NCBI GenBank assembly: GCA_019359545.1
Contig: JAHHHB010000023.1
Span: forward strand, 1-64,000
Reading direction: 5' to 3'
DNA: 64,000 nt
Source of the DNA: Desmonostoc geniculatum HA4340-LM1
GTDB taxonomy: Bacteria > Cyanobacteriota > Cyanobacteriia > Cyanobacteriales > Nostocaceae
Made by a program: the position numbers and the translations under genes. Each line of letters begins with the position of its first letter. The first letter of the stretch is position 1. The notes beneath the pieces were generated by a model. It did not search any database. It saw only the letters and a program-made list of their open reading frames with translations, and was not told the DNA's origin. Shown one piece after another: positions 1 through 9,102 of this stretch.

Positions 1-41
1 TTGTCTGGATTTCCTTGGATAAAATCTATCAATTCTTTCAT
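1..41 (-). CDS. IS630-like transposase, N-terminal edge only (partial)
   Basis: An ATG at 41-39 opens a minus-strand frame that runs off the left edge and encodes MKELIDFIQGNPD. This resembles the first residues of helix-turn-helix IS630-family transposases common in Nostocales, but only 13 codons are visible. It lies just downstream of the shortened glycosyltransferase at 121-1356, which suggests that insertion of this element removed the end of that gene. The assignment rests on a short match and is tentative. Confidence 0.35.
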   Translation of the reverse strand, partial: MKELIDFIQGNPD

Positions 42-120
42 TGCTCAATTATGCATCTTATTTATACTAATTAGACCAGCTTATCGTTATGTGTAATTTT
101 TCACAACTGATTTAGGATTG

Positions 121-1356
121 CTATAGTCCACAAATAATTAGTAATCCCATGATTGTTTGCCAGATTCTTCGGCATATAACACTCTCATTTTTTATCTGGT
201 TAGCTAATAGATACGTAATAGCTAATTGGATGCCTAAATAAGAAGGTAATAAATAGCGTTCGGAAAGTGAGCGTATACCGCCAAAAATTAAGTCTGGTAG
301 TATTAGTGGTAGTGCAGGAATGAGAATTAATATTAGAATAAACAACCATGTTTTGTATTTAGTTGTTCGACAAATAAAATAAATTGAATATGCAATCAAG
401 ATTAAAAAAACTGGTGTTATTACATAGCTAAGCGGATTTTCAAAGCCAAAGTTTAAATCGATAAAAATCCGGTTCATCTGTAAAAGCCAAGATTTAATTA
501 AAGCCTCTAGGGGAAACTGTATATTTGTCCAGGCTGTTGAACTATTAAATTGCAAAAAGTTAGTTATTACAACTAACATCCAATGCGTGAAGGCTAAAAA
601 TCCTGCGAAAGATGCTATAAAATAAGCTTTCACCGTTGCAGTTAACCTAAATCTGGCAGTGATAATTACATAAATTCCATGAGCAATTGCTAAAAATCCA
701 CTCAATAAAAACGTATAAAGGCTAATTGTCAAAGTTAGTGCATAAATTCCCCAATTTAATATACGTGGTGCTTGATGTGTTGATTCCAATCTTAATGCTC
801 GTAACAATGAGGCATTGCATAATAATATAGTGACTATCCAGAGAATATATTCTCGTGCTTCTTGCGCGTATACTAGATGAATAGGAGAGATTGCCATAAG
901 TGCGATCGCAATCTCAGATACCCATAACTGTGTTCTAAATAATTCTCGACATAACCAATAAATACTAGGAAAAATGAACAAGCTAATCAACGCAGATAAA
1001 CTTCTAATGGCCGTCACCGAATTACCAAAAATTCCCACCCAAAACCGAGCCATTATATAATACAGCGGAGGATGCTGTGGATCTTCAACTTCTAAAGACT
1101 TAATTGTGTTAATTAAGCCTTTTTCCACATTCAAACTTTGGAATTTAACAAAACTTTCTTTAGTAATTACACTACCATTAAATATTTGCTGTTTTACTTC
1201 ATTTACCGTATATCCAGAAATCCGCAACGAAGTAAAAGTTTCATCATGCCAATAAACCTTCCCATCAAGGTTAAAAAAACGAAAAAAAATCCCCACCATT
1301 AACAAAACAACAATAAAAAACCGCAACCTATTTTGAGCAACTTTGAGATGCCGCAT
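121..1356 (-). pseudogene. Truncated membrane glycosyltransferase (PMT/GT39-like)
   Basis: The 411-residue product is a polytopic membrane protein with an early HDETFTSLRIS segment typical of dolichyl-phosphate-mannose-type glycosyltransferases, which use lipid-linked sugars on the outer face of the membrane. It is a clear paralogue of the next gene (1420-3081): both start MRHLK, share FFNLDGKVY and end in a LLIICGL-like helix. Here the frame stops at that helix, whereas the paralogue continues for about 120 residues as a soluble C-terminal region. The missing end and the transposase start beside it indicate a truncated, probably non-functional copy. The frame itself is otherwise intact. Confidence 0.7.
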
Positions 1357-1419
1357 AACTAAACTCTCTCTCCGCGCCTGGGCGCCTCTGCGTGAGCTAA
1401 ATATCTAACACTTACTGAA

Positions 1420-3081
1420 CTATAAACTAGCAGATAACTTATTATTAATTGGTAGATCGCGTCGGCGTGAATTACCACGTTTAGTCAATTTCCAAACAGA
1501 ATAATAATTATCACTATAAACAATATCTGTCTTGAACTTATACTTTTTTTCTATTAATCCGCGCCAATTATCTGAAGTATTGAGTAAAAATATATCAGCA
1601 AATTCATTAGGAATTTTGGGAATTTTTTGATTATTCACCAACAAAAACCGCACTTTTGGTTCCAACAGATAGCTCAGAGAAAAGACATTACCATAATTAT
1701 TGTCCAAAGAATTACTAATTAAAAGTGGGCTAGTACTCTGATTGATAATTTGGGCAACTTGTGGATTGCCATAATTCATACCTTTATTCCACCAAGTTTC
1801 TGCTTGGGAACTCGCCTTAGAAGAAATTAGACCACAAATAATCACTAATGCCATGATTATGTGCCAAATGGTTCGACGCGACAAGCTCTCATTATATAGT
1901 TGCGTAGTTAGTAGATAAGCAACAGCTAGTTGGATTCCTAAATAAGATGGTATTAAATATGGTTCAGTAAAAGCTCGTATACCCCCACCACTTAAATCTG
2001 GTAATATTATAGGCAGCGCTGGGACTACAATCAATGTAATAATAAACAGCCAGACTTTGTAGTTACTGGTAAGACAAAGAAAATAAATCGCATATCCTAC
2101 AAAAATTAAAAAAATTGGTGTAATCAAATAGCTCAGAGGATTTTCTAAGGTCAAATTTATATCAAAAAAAATCCTGCTAATCTGCATCAGCAAAAATGGA
2201 ATTGTAGGTATCAAAGATGACTGTGTTGTTGCTTTATTTCCAGAAATCAGAAACTGGAAAAAGTCACCGATCGCCACTGTCATCCAAGGCATAAAAGCTA
2301 AGAAACTTACTAGTGTTGCTAGCAAATAATTTCTCACGGTTTCAGTCAACTTAAATCTGGCTGTGGCAATCACATAAACTCCGTGAGCAACTGCTACAAA
2401 TCCACTCCAAAGAAATGTATAAAGGCTAATCGTCAAAGTGATTACATAAACACTCCAGGTAGCGAAAATATCTGGTTGTTGTTTTGTTAATTCATCTTTA
2501 TCTTGTGCTTCTAATTGTATTGCTCGTAGCAGTGAAGCACTGGATAATAAGATAGTGATTAACCAGAGAATATATTCTTGTGCTTCTTGGGCATATACTA
2601 GGTGAATTGGAGAGATAATTATAAGTGCGATCGCTACACCAGGAACTGGTAATGGCATATCAAATAATTCTCGGCATAGGCGATAAACACAGGGAAAAAC
2701 CAGCAAGCTAATAAACGCAGATAAACTTCTGATTGCTGTCACCGAATTACCAAAGATTTCCATCCACAACCTGGCAATTATGTAATAGAAAGGTGGATGT
2801 TGAGAATCTTCTCTTGCCAAAGACATAATTGTGTCATTTAAGGTTTTTTGTGCATTTGCACCTTGAAATTTAGCAAAACTTTCTTTGGCAATGACACGAT
2901 TATTAAAAAGTTGTTCTTTTGCTTCAGTTATCGTGTAACCAGAAATCCGCAATGAGGTATAAGTTTCATCATGGGAGTAAACCTTGCCATCAAGGTTAAA
3001 AAAGCGAAACAATATACCCATCGCCAACAAAAAAATAATTAAAAGCCGCAACCAACTCGGAGCAAATTTGAGATGGCGCAT
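1420..3081 (-). CDS. Membrane glycosyltransferase, PMT/GT39-like
   Basis: Polytopic membrane protein of about 553 residues with many hydrophobic helices and an N-terminal HDETYTSLRISGYT segment. The Asp-Glu pair after the first helix is the usual catalytic region of GT39/ArnT-like enzymes. A conserved SVTAIRSLSA segment and an HLVYAQEAQEYILW loop follow. These enzymes move a sugar from a polyprenyl-phosphate donor to an acceptor at the periplasmic face; the substrate cannot be read from sequence. The start at 3081 (MRHLKFAP) is chosen because the paralogue begins the same way. The upstream extension to 3144 has no such support. Confidence 0.75.
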   Translation of the reverse strand: MRHLKFAPSWLRLLIIFLLAMGILFRFFNLDGKVYSHDETYTSLRISGYTITEAKEQLFNNRVIAKESFAKFQGANAQKTLNDTIMSLAREDSQHPPFYYIIARLWMEIFGNSVTAIRSLSAFISLLVFPCVYRLCRELFDMPLPVPGVAIALIIISPIHLVYAQEAQEYILWLITILLSSASLLRAIQLEAQDKDELTKQQPDIFATWSVYVITLTISLYTFLWSGFVAVAHGVYVIATARFKLTETVRNYLLATLVSFLAFMPWMTVAIGDFFQFLISGNKATTQSSLIPTIPFLLMQISRIFFDINLTLENPLSYLITPIFLIFVGYAIYFLCLTSNYKVWLFIITLIVVPALPIILPDLSGGGIRAFTEPYLIPSYLGIQLAVAYLLTTQLYNESLSRRTIWHIIMALVIICGLISSKASSQAETWWNKGMNYGNPQVAQIINQSTSPLLISNSLDNNYGNVFSLSYLLEPKVRFLLVNNQKIPKIPNEFADIFLLNTSDNWRGLIEKKYKFKTDIVYSDNYYSVWKLTKRGNSRRRDLPINNKLSASL

Positions 3082-3216
3082 AAGTACATTTCCCAAAAAA
3101 TTTTCTAAAATAATCCAGTTTACTTGATTGGATGAGATGCCCAAGTCTAGCTTGTGGTAGACATCGCTAAAAATTATATCTGAGTCTGTTCATGAGATAT
3201 CACCAACTCTACATTA

Positions 3217-4008
3217 TTACAAAATTTGATAACCCCATCGGTGAAAGTCTTTACTATTAGATATAGTTAAAAAATCAATAGTTTGAAACTCTTTGTCAAT
3301 GGCAGGCAAGCTGCATATTTTAGATCCAATATTTAAGTATGCCTGCAAAATCTTAGGAATTTCTACTTCACAAAAATCTGGACAATTTTGAGGCAATTCT
3401 AGGTAATATCGTGAATTGGGATAAACTAAAATACTCGGATGCATCAAGCCATTTTGTCGAAAATAATTATAAACACAACTAGCTTCCCAAGGGGATTGTG
3501 TTAGTAATGATGCACAACCAAAGAAATATTGATTTTTAGTCCAGATGAGATAATTTGCTAGCCCTTCCCATAACAGCAAAAGTGTCTGACTATTGCGGTA
3601 TTCTTTCGCTATACATGCACGCCCAATTTCCACTGATGTTTGAAGCACAGAATCAGGAATTGCATTAAGATTAAATATATCAGCAGCATCAAAGCCTAAT
3701 CTTTGAGAAGCCATTCTATAGGTTTGCATTCGATAAGTTCCAATGGTTTTACCCGTCTGTTTGCAGATGAGAATCAAATGATGACAAACCTCATCAAACT
3801 TATCTTCATCCATCTGGGTAAAATTAGAAGTAGATAATCCCAAGCCTAGTTCCAGATTAAAAACTTCAAAACGCAATCTAAAAATTGATTTTAATTCTTC
3901 TTCAGTTGATGCAAGCCGTAGGATATGTTTTTTAGTTTGAAGGACAGGAAAATCTTCAAGCGGAGGAGGATTCAGCGGGTAATTGATGTTGCGGCCAGAA
4001 ACTTCCAT
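3217..4008 (-). CDS. GNAT-type N-acyltransferase, OlsB-like
   Basis: The 263-residue protein has the acyl-CoA/ACP N-acyltransferase pattern of ornithine-lipid synthase OlsB and exosortase-associated acyltransferases: an FRLRFEVF segment near residue 43, a KTIGTYRM strand, VEIGRACIAKEYRN near residue 127, then LLWEGLANYL and FFGCASL. Members transfer a fatty acyl group to an amino acid to make lipoamino acids. No signal peptide or membrane helix is seen, so the enzyme is likely cytoplasmic or peripheral. It lies on the same strand as the glycosyltransferases but about 140 bp away, so co-transcription is uncertain. Confidence 0.7.
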   Translation of the reverse strand: MEVSGRNINYPLNPPPLEDFPVLQTKKHILRLASTEEELKSIFRLRFEVFNLELGLGLSTSNFTQMDEDKFDEVCHHLILICKQTGKTIGTYRMQTYRMASQRLGFDAADIFNLNAIPDSVLQTSVEIGRACIAKEYRNSQTLLLLWEGLANYLIWTKNQYFFGCASLLTQSPWEASCVYNYFRQNGLMHPSILVYPNSRYYLELPQNCPDFCEVEIPKILQAYLNIGSKICSLPAIDKEFQTIDFLTISNSKDFHRWGYQIL

Positions 4009-4324
4009 CTGTCTTCCTAATTAGAACATTTTGGATTTTGGATTTTAGAGTTTGGATTGAAATTTTATTTATATTAAAAAATCTATTTTCAAATTTGTAT
4101 TATGTATTAAGATGTCGAAGTTTGGTTGGTAGAGTTTTCAATAAAAAATCCTCTAGAGAACTTTTTTAAGCTCTGGAATTAGGGATACAGTGTTTTTATT
4201 ATGGACATTAATGCCAAAAAAATCTGGCAATAAGATACAAAATTTTCCTTTGATATAGGGTATAAATGCAAGTAATACTATTTCCAAAAATTTTTGCAAC
4301 AGATAAATACAGATAAATTTGGTT

Positions 4325-4352
4325 GTAGGGGCGTACAGCTGTACGCCCCTAC
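4325..4352. repeat. 28-bp perfect palindrome
   Basis: A fully palindromic sequence from GTAGGGGCGTAC to GTACGCCCCTAC, of the dispersed palindromic type often found between genes in Nostocales. It can form a strong hairpin and could end transcription coming from the acyltransferase gene, but no T tract follows. Confidence 0.7.
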
Positions 4353-4357
4353 ACATG

Positions 4358-4487
4358 CAATACGGTTTGGTTAAGGTTTTTTGATGAAAATTCTAGCAAA
4401 GACGCGATAAATCGGCGTCTCTACAAGAATCAATCTTTCGTCTTGACGGCGATTTGTCGCGTCTCTTCCCTTAACCAAACCGTATTG
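4358..4487. repeat. Foldback element with 19-bp perfect terminal inverted repeats
   Basis: The left arm at 4358-4376 (CAATACGGTTTGGTTAAGG) and the right arm at 4469-4487 are exact reverse complements bounding 130 bp without an ORF. The interior holds two related GACGCGAT/GTCGCGTC stem segments. This looks like a MITE or foldback repeat. No target-site duplication was established. The rest of the 4009-4540 interval is AT-rich; the 67-codon frame at 4153-4356 has no support as a gene. Confidence 0.6.
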
Positions 4488-4540
4488 CCTACACATGTAT
4501 GTGTAGTAGGAAGTTCGTGAAAAACAATCACAATCAAGGC

Positions 4541-4568
4541 AAAAAGCCCCTAGATGAATCCAGGGGCT
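4541..4568 (-). terminator. Rho-independent terminator of nadK
   Basis: On the minus strand AGCCCCT (4568-4562) pairs with AGGGGCT (4551-4545) across a 10-nt loop and is followed by a run of T (4545-4541). It lies about 120 bp past the nadK stop codon, so it can end the ndhA-I-G-E-nadK transcript. Confidence 0.75.
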
Positions 4569-4689
4569 GGGACAATTTTGATTGTGATGCTTGGGTTGGG
4601 CGTAGCGATGTCTTCTCTACGAGAGGCTTTGCCAACGACAATCCTTTTGGGGAACGCCATTTCTAACAAAAGCGCTCTCAAATACTGAA

Positions 4690-5610
4690 TCAATTACGGT
4701 GATTATTGTTGTAGTGAACCCTTGTACCAGCCCACAGCAACTTCTCCCGCAGCGTTTGATAGTAAGAATTGTTCTCGCGCAAAATAATAAATTTAGCTCG
4801 ACAATCCGCCATCCGCACATCAACGCGGTGCCCAGGCCAGATCGAAGTTCCCAAGACTCCATCTGTCCACAACTTGGTACTCAAATCGTAATCCCCCAAA
4901 GGCCAAATACTCACCACAGAACCAGGGGGTAAAACGAGGGGACGACTAGAAAGGCTCATTGCACAAATCGGAGTGACGGTAATCGCCTCCATACCATCGT
5001 GCATAATTGGCCCATTAGCAGAAACGGTGTAACCTGTGGAACCTGTAGGAGTGGAAATAATCAATCCGTCCCCCACGTATTGATCGACTACCTCACCATC
5101 TATTTCCATTTCTAGAATAGAGGTAATCATTCGGTCAGCAGAAGCCGGTTTGACGCAAAATTCATTCAACGCGAGGTAACGCTCACTCACTGGCTCTAAA
5201 TTAGACCCATGACCCTCATACACCGCAGCTTGTAACATCATCCGCCGTTGGATAGCATAACGATCCTCAAACAGTCGATCCCAAACTTTCTCGGTATCCT
5301 GAAACTCTTCCACTGACTCAGTTAAAAACCCCAGATGACCTCCCACATTCACTCCCAGAATTGGGATGCCAGCTGGGGCTAAATGTCTAGCACCAGTTAA
5401 AACAGTGCCATCACCGCCGAGTACCAAAGCGAGATCGATTGGTTGACCCGCCGAAGCCAAAAAGACTGGATAAGGGTTATCTTTCGGCCCGCTAGGTCCC
5501 ATCAACACTTGGCACTGGCGATTTTCGAGTTGTTTAGCGCACATTTCTGCCCATTGTTTACTCCGGGCATCCCGCGCTTTATATGCAATGATTACCTGCT
5601 TGAGTTGCAC
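4690..5610 (-). CDS. nadK: NAD kinase
   Basis: ATP-dependent NAD+ kinase that makes NADP+, cytoplasmic. The 306-residue protein shows the family signatures in order: LGGDGTVL around residues 64-71 (GGDG phosphate-binding motif), NVGGHLGFLTE at 88-98, and the NAD-site loop TPTGSTGYT at 187-195. Length matches the roughly 305-residue cyanobacterial NAD kinases. It follows ndhE by only 6 bp on the same strand, so it probably shares the ndh transcript. That places NADP supply beside NDH-1 electron transport. A hairpin terminator lies downstream. Confidence 0.95.
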   Translation of the reverse strand: MQLKQVIIAYKARDARSKQWAEMCAKQLENRQCQVLMGPSGPKDNPYPVFLASAGQPIDLALVLGGDGTVLTGARHLAPAGIPILGVNVGGHLGFLTESVEEFQDTEKVWDRLFEDRYAIQRRMMLQAAVYEGHGSNLEPVSERYLALNEFCVKPASADRMITSILEMEIDGEVVDQYVGDGLIISTPTGSTGYTVSANGPIMHDGMEAITVTPICAMSLSSRPLVLPPGSVVSIWPLGDYDLSTKLWTDGVLGTSIWPGHRVDVRMADCRAKFIILRENNSYYQTLREKLLWAGTRVHYNNNHRN

Positions 5611-5616
5611 GCACAG

Positions 5617-5922
5617 TTACCACTTCAGGAGATTAAACTGCTCCATATCGACGGTATCACGGTTGCGATAAATGGCAAGCACGATCGCTAAACCCACCGC
5701 CGCCTCGGCTGCGGCCACGGTAATCACAAACACTGTGAAAACCTGACCCTTAATTAATGTTGAGTCGAGGAAGTTGGAAAATGCCATTAAATTCAGATTA
5801 ACAGCATTGAGCAGCAACTCAATTGACATCAGCACCCGCACAGCGTTGCGGCTGGTAATCAAACCGTAGATGCCGATGCAAAATAGAGCTGCTGCTAATA
5901 ATAAAAAGTACTGGAGTTGCAT
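5617..5922 (-). CDS. ndhE: NAD(P)H-quinone oxidoreductase subunit 4L
   Basis: NdhE (NuoK-like), a small three-helix membrane subunit of thylakoid NDH-1, which takes part in respiration, cyclic electron flow and CO2 uptake. The 101-residue product starts [14 protein letters not shown] and carries the conserved membrane Glu in [13 protein letters not shown] and a second in [12 protein letters not shown]. The start at 5922 gives the usual family length; the longer frame to 5964 adds an N terminus not seen in NdhE. It is the last ndh gene of the cluster, 6 bp before nadK. A 230-bp repeat separates it from ndhG. Confidence 0.93.
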   Translation of the reverse strand: MQLQYFLLLAAALFCIGIYGLITSRNAVRVLMSIELLLNAVNLNLMAFSNFLDSTLIKGQVFTVFVITVAAAEAAVGLAIVLAIYRNRDTVDMEQFNLLKW

Positions 5923-5964
5923 GAATTTGAGTATTCCTTCTGAAAAAACACCACTTTTTATCAA

Positions 5965-6195
5965 AACAGAATTCAGAAGTCAGAATTCAGAATTCAGGAG
6001 TCAGGAGTCAAGAGTCAGAATTAAGCTTGGGAATTGGAGTCCCACTGGCAGATAGCGCAGCGTTAGCGACGCAGGAGCGTCTGAATGACCGTGTTTAAGA
6101 CGCCCACCAAATTCAAAATTTGGTGCTTCCAGGTAATGAGTCCCAATCACCTTCCAAGAGTGATTCTGAATTCTGAATTCTGAATTCTGCATTCT
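5965..6195. repeat. Foldback repeat inserted between ndhG and ndhE
   Basis: The interval is bounded by inverted arms made of repeated AGAATTC / GAATTCT units (about 5968-6000 and 6162-6190). Inside is an ACCAAATT-caaa-AATTTGGT hairpin near 6101-6123 and inverted TGGGAATTGGAGTCCCA/TGAGTCCCAATCACC segments. It is a non-coding foldback element within an operon, so it is transcribed as part of the ndh mRNA and could form a processing or pausing structure. Confidence 0.6.
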
Positions 6196-6807
6196 TTACT
6201 CTCTTGTTTCGCTGCTGGTTGATACTAGTTCTCTGGGGCGTTCTGGCAAAGTCAAGACGGTTTGTGGTAGTTCAGATGGTGTCAGGTCTGGCAAATACTC
6301 GCGACGTGCCAAAATGATCGCTCCCACCATCGCTATCAGCAGCAAAATCGAAGCTAGTTCAAAAGGTAGTAAAAAGTCAGTGAAGAAATGCTCTCCAATC
6401 AAAACTATAGAACTTGTACCACCGACCACAGCAGGAGTTGAGTACGCCCAAGGAGTCGCTAAGATCATCGTACTCAAAAGGCCAAACAATCCTAAGCTGA
6501 CTACACCCGTTAGTAGTTTCCGCACCCACGAGTTAGGAAATGGCGCAAAATTCTGCCGTTTGTTCACCAACATAATGGCAAACAAAATCAGCACGTTAAC
6601 CGCCCCTACATAAATCAGCACTTGTGCGGCTGCAACAAAATCACCATTCAACAACAGGTAGATTCCCGCCATGCTGATGAATACGCCCCCTAGCATAAAG
6701 GCAGAATAGACGATGCTAGAGGACAGTACCACACCAATGGCTGCCCCAATCATCATCACACCCAGTACGCCAAGGCATACAATTTGTACTCCTTCCGCTA
6801 GATTCAC
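6196..6807 (-). CDS. ndhG: NAD(P)H-quinone oxidoreductase subunit 6
   Basis: NdhG (NuoJ-like) membrane subunit of NDH-1, 203 residues, with five predicted hydrophobic helices in the first 165 residues. The conserved YLLLNGDFVAAAQVLIYVGAVNVLI segment near residues 50-74 is diagnostic (given here only as the family landmark from YLLLNGDF to VGAVNVLI). The C-terminal 40 residues are hydrophilic, as usual in cyanobacteria. It follows ndhI in the standard cyanobacterial order ndhA-I-G-E. Confidence 0.93.
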   Translation of the reverse strand: MNLAEGVQIVCLGVLGVMMIGAAIGVVLSSSIVYSAFMLGGVFISMAGIYLLLNGDFVAAAQVLIYVGAVNVLILFAIMLVNKRQNFAPFPNSWVRKLLTGVVSLGLFGLLSTMILATPWAYSTPAVVGGTSSIVLIGEHFFTDFLLPFELASILLLIAMVGAIILARREYLPDLTPSELPQTVLTLPERPRELVSTSSETRE

Positions 6808-6834
6808 TGTTTTTTGTCCTCAGTCAATTGTCAA

Positions 6835-6885
6835 TTGTCATTGGTCATTAGTCATTAGTCATTGGTCATTGGTCATTTGCAAAGG
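6835..6885. repeat. Heptameric short tandem repeats (STRR)
   Basis: Repeated 7-bp units of the type TCATTAG/TCATTGG occupy the ndhI-ndhG gap, with looser AGGACAA repeats after them up to about 6915. Such heptamer arrays are characteristic of Nostoc and Anabaena intergenic DNA. No function is evident. Confidence 0.75.
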
Positions 6886-6924
6886 ACAAAGGACAACAGA
6901 CAAAGGACAAATGACTAATGACAT

Positions 6925-7509
6925 TTATTTTTCGGTTTGTTCTACAAGGTCTTCTGGACGCGCACCAGGACGTGGTGCATCCGCAGGCAATCCGTGGGGT
7001 TCGAGGACGCCCTTGGGTAGGTAAACTAGTTCGCGTAGTGGTGTCACCATTGGGTCATCTGTTACTTTATAGGGCAGACGACCTAATGCTACGTTGTCAT
7101 AATTCAATTCATGGCGATCGTAAGTGGAAAGTTCATACTCTTCTGTCATAGATAGACAGTTAGTTGGGCAAAATTCCACACAATTACCGCAAAAGATACA
7201 AACTCCAAAGTCAATACTGTAGTGCTTGAGTTTTTTCTTTTTGCTGGCTTTGTCGAATTCCCAATCTACTACAGGCAGATTTATCGGACAAACGCGAACA
7301 CAAACTTCGCAGGCGATGCACTTATCAAATTCAAAGTGAATTCTACCGCGAAACCGTTCGCCAGGAATCAGTTTTTCGTAAGGGTACTGTACGGTGATTG
7401 GACGCCGACGCATGTGGTCGAAGGTAACAGAAAGTCCCTGACCAATGTAACGCGCAGCTTGTACTGTTTCTTTGGCGTAATCACCAACTTGTTTCAGGAA
7501 CTTTAGCAT
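6925..7509 (-). CDS. ndhI: NAD(P)H-quinone oxidoreductase subunit I (2x 4Fe-4S)
   Basis: NdhI, the ferredoxin-like peripheral-arm subunit that passes electrons through two [4Fe-4S] clusters toward plastoquinone. The 194-residue protein has two CxxCxxCxxxCP motifs: Cys 64, 67, 70, 74 ([12 protein letters not shown]) and Cys 104, 107, 110, 114 ([12 protein letters not shown]). The amphipathic N terminus ([14 protein letters not shown]) is typical. It lies between ndhA and ndhG on the minus strand. Confidence 0.96.
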   Translation of the reverse strand: MLKFLKQVGDYAKETVQAARYIGQGLSVTFDHMRRRPITVQYPYEKLIPGERFRGRIHFEFDKCIACEVCVRVCPINLPVVDWEFDKASKKKKLKHYSIDFGVCIFCGNCVEFCPTNCLSMTEEYELSTYDRHELNYDNVALGRLPYKVTDDPMVTPLRELVYLPKGVLEPHGLPADAPRPGARPEDLVEQTEK

Positions 7510-7540
7510 TGTGTTTCACTCTCTCAGGCGATCAAAATTA

Positions 7541-7672
7541 GGAGTTAGGAGTGAGGAGTGAGGAGTTAGGAGTGAGGAGTGAGGAGTTAGGAGTGAGGAG
7601 TTAATTAAAAATTCATAACTCATAACTCATAACTCATAACTCATAACTCCTAACTCCTAACTCTTAACTCTC
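7541..7672. repeat. Heptameric repeats forming an inverted pair
   Basis: An array of GGAGTTA/GGAGTGA heptamers (about 7541-7600) is followed by complementary ACTCATA and ACTCCTA heptamers (about 7614-7672). The two halves can fold on each other into a long imperfect stem in the ndhA-ndhI spacer. Confidence 0.75.
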
Positions 7673-7675
7673 TCA

Positions 7676-8794
7676 TTACCCACCAAAGGCGAAAGGAAAG
7701 GCTAGTTTTAGGGCGGCGGTTAATAATAGATTAACCAAACCAACTGGCAACAAAAACTTCCATCCTAAATCTAATAGTTGGTCAATCCGTACCCGTGGCA
7801 CTGTCCAGCGTAACAAAATGGCGATAAACACTAGTAAATAGGCTTTGAACACGGTCATAGTGATACCCAACGAAGCAGTTACTATCTGCAACACTGGATT
7901 TGCTTCACTGACTCCCAGCCAACCAGCGATGAGGTTGAGGGGAATGGGAAAGTCCCAACCGCCCAGGTAGAGAATTGCTACTAGTAGGGAAGAAAGTATC
8001 AAGTTAACGTAGGAACCCAGGTAGAATAAACCAAATTTCATACCTGTGTATTCAGTCTGATAGCCTGCAACCAGTTCTTCTTCTGCTTCGGGTAAGTCAA
8101 AGGGCAATCGTTCGCATTCAGCTAGGGCCGCTATCCAAAAAATCAGGAAACCGACTGGTTGACGCCAAATGTTCCAGCCCAAGATGCCGTAGCCAGATTG
8201 TTGATTCACAATGTCAACGGTGCTGAGGCTATTAGACATCATAGCGATCGCTAACACCGCCAGCGCCAATGGAATTTCATAGCTAATAGATTGCGCTGCT
8301 GCCCGCAAGCCCCCTAAAAGGGAGTATTTGTTATTAGATGCGTAACCAGCCATCAACAAACCAATGGGCTGAATGCTTGACAAGGCAATCCATAAAAATA
8401 CGCCCATGCCCACATTGCTAATTACGATGTTCTGCCCAAAGGGGACAATCAGGAACGACAGAAACACCGGAATCACAACAATAATTGGGCCGAGGGTAAA
8501 CAGCCAGGGGTCAGATTTGGCTGGGACGATATCTTCTTTAAATATCAACTTCAGACCATCCGCTACAGGCACTAGTAACCCAAAAGGCCCTTGGTATTCT
8601 GGGCCAACTCGTTGCTGTGCAGCGGCGGAGATTTTCCGCTCTAGCCAGGTAGCGACTAACACCCCTACTGTTGCCCCAATCAGCATTAGTACCATTGGCA
8701 GTGGCATCCAAATTGCTTTGGCTGTTCCTGCTGGTACGCCTAAATCCGTGAGGGATTCAATAAAAGTTCCTTGGAGGTCAATTCCTGAATTCAT
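7676..8794 (-). CDS. ndhA: NAD(P)H-quinone oxidoreductase subunit 1
   Basis: NdhA (NuoH-like), the membrane subunit at the quinone chamber of NDH-1. About 372 residues with eight or more helices. Family landmarks include [21 protein letters not shown], partly shown here as [14 protein letters not shown], then [20 protein letters not shown] (the acidic quinone-site loop; seen as [13 protein letters not shown]), and the C-terminal [13 protein letters not shown]. The start at 8794 ([11 protein letters not shown]) gives the standard N terminus; the longer frame to 8821 is less likely. First gene of the ndhA-I-G-E cluster. Confidence 0.95.
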   Translation of the reverse strand: MNSGIDLQGTFIESLTDLGVPAGTAKAIWMPLPMVLMLIGATVGVLVATWLERKISAAAQQRVGPEYQGPFGLLVPVADGLKLIFKEDIVPAKSDPWLFTLGPIIVVIPVFLSFLIVPFGQNIVISNVGMGVFLWIALSSIQPIGLLMAGYASNNKYSLLGGLRAAAQSISYEIPLALAVLAIAMMSNSLSTVDIVNQQSGYGILGWNIWRQPVGFLIFWIAALAECERLPFDLPEAEEELVAGYQTEYTGMKFGLFYLGSYVNLILSSLLVAILYLGGWDFPIPLNLIAGWLGVSEANPVLQIVTASLGITMTVFKAYLLVFIAILLRWTVPRVRIDQLLDLGWKFLLPVGLVNLLLTAALKLAFPFAFGG

Positions 8795-9014
8795 GTTTCC
8801 GCTCTTTAAGACATGAGTCAAAGTGAGTTACAAATATTACTTGACTAATACCTGTAAATTCACACATTAATAATTTTTGCCCAGATGATGTCTGACTGAA
8901 GATTTGTTGCCAATTCCCATGCCTAGTATATCCTTGGATGGTTTTACCACCCTGAAGCGAGATAAGAACTTCTACTTATGGTTGGCATTGAGATTGGCTA
9001 TTGAGTCGAGGGGC

Positions 9015-9062
9015 AAAGGGGCAGGGGAGGCAGGGGAGGCAGGGGAGGCAGGGGAAGAAATA
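9015..9062. repeat. G-rich 9-bp tandem repeats
   Basis: Repeats of GGGGAGGCA followed by a CCAATGCCC-type repeat (9062-9095) lie downstream of gltA. They are simple intergenic repeats with no coding potential of their own. Confidence 0.65.
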
Positions 9063-9102
9063 ACCAATGCCCAATGCCCCATGCCCAATGCCCCAATTTG
9101 AG

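Noticed and set aside
4153-4356. 67-codon minus-strand ORF
   Set aside because: It starts in a palindromic repeat and shows no family features or ribosome site; treated as intergenic.
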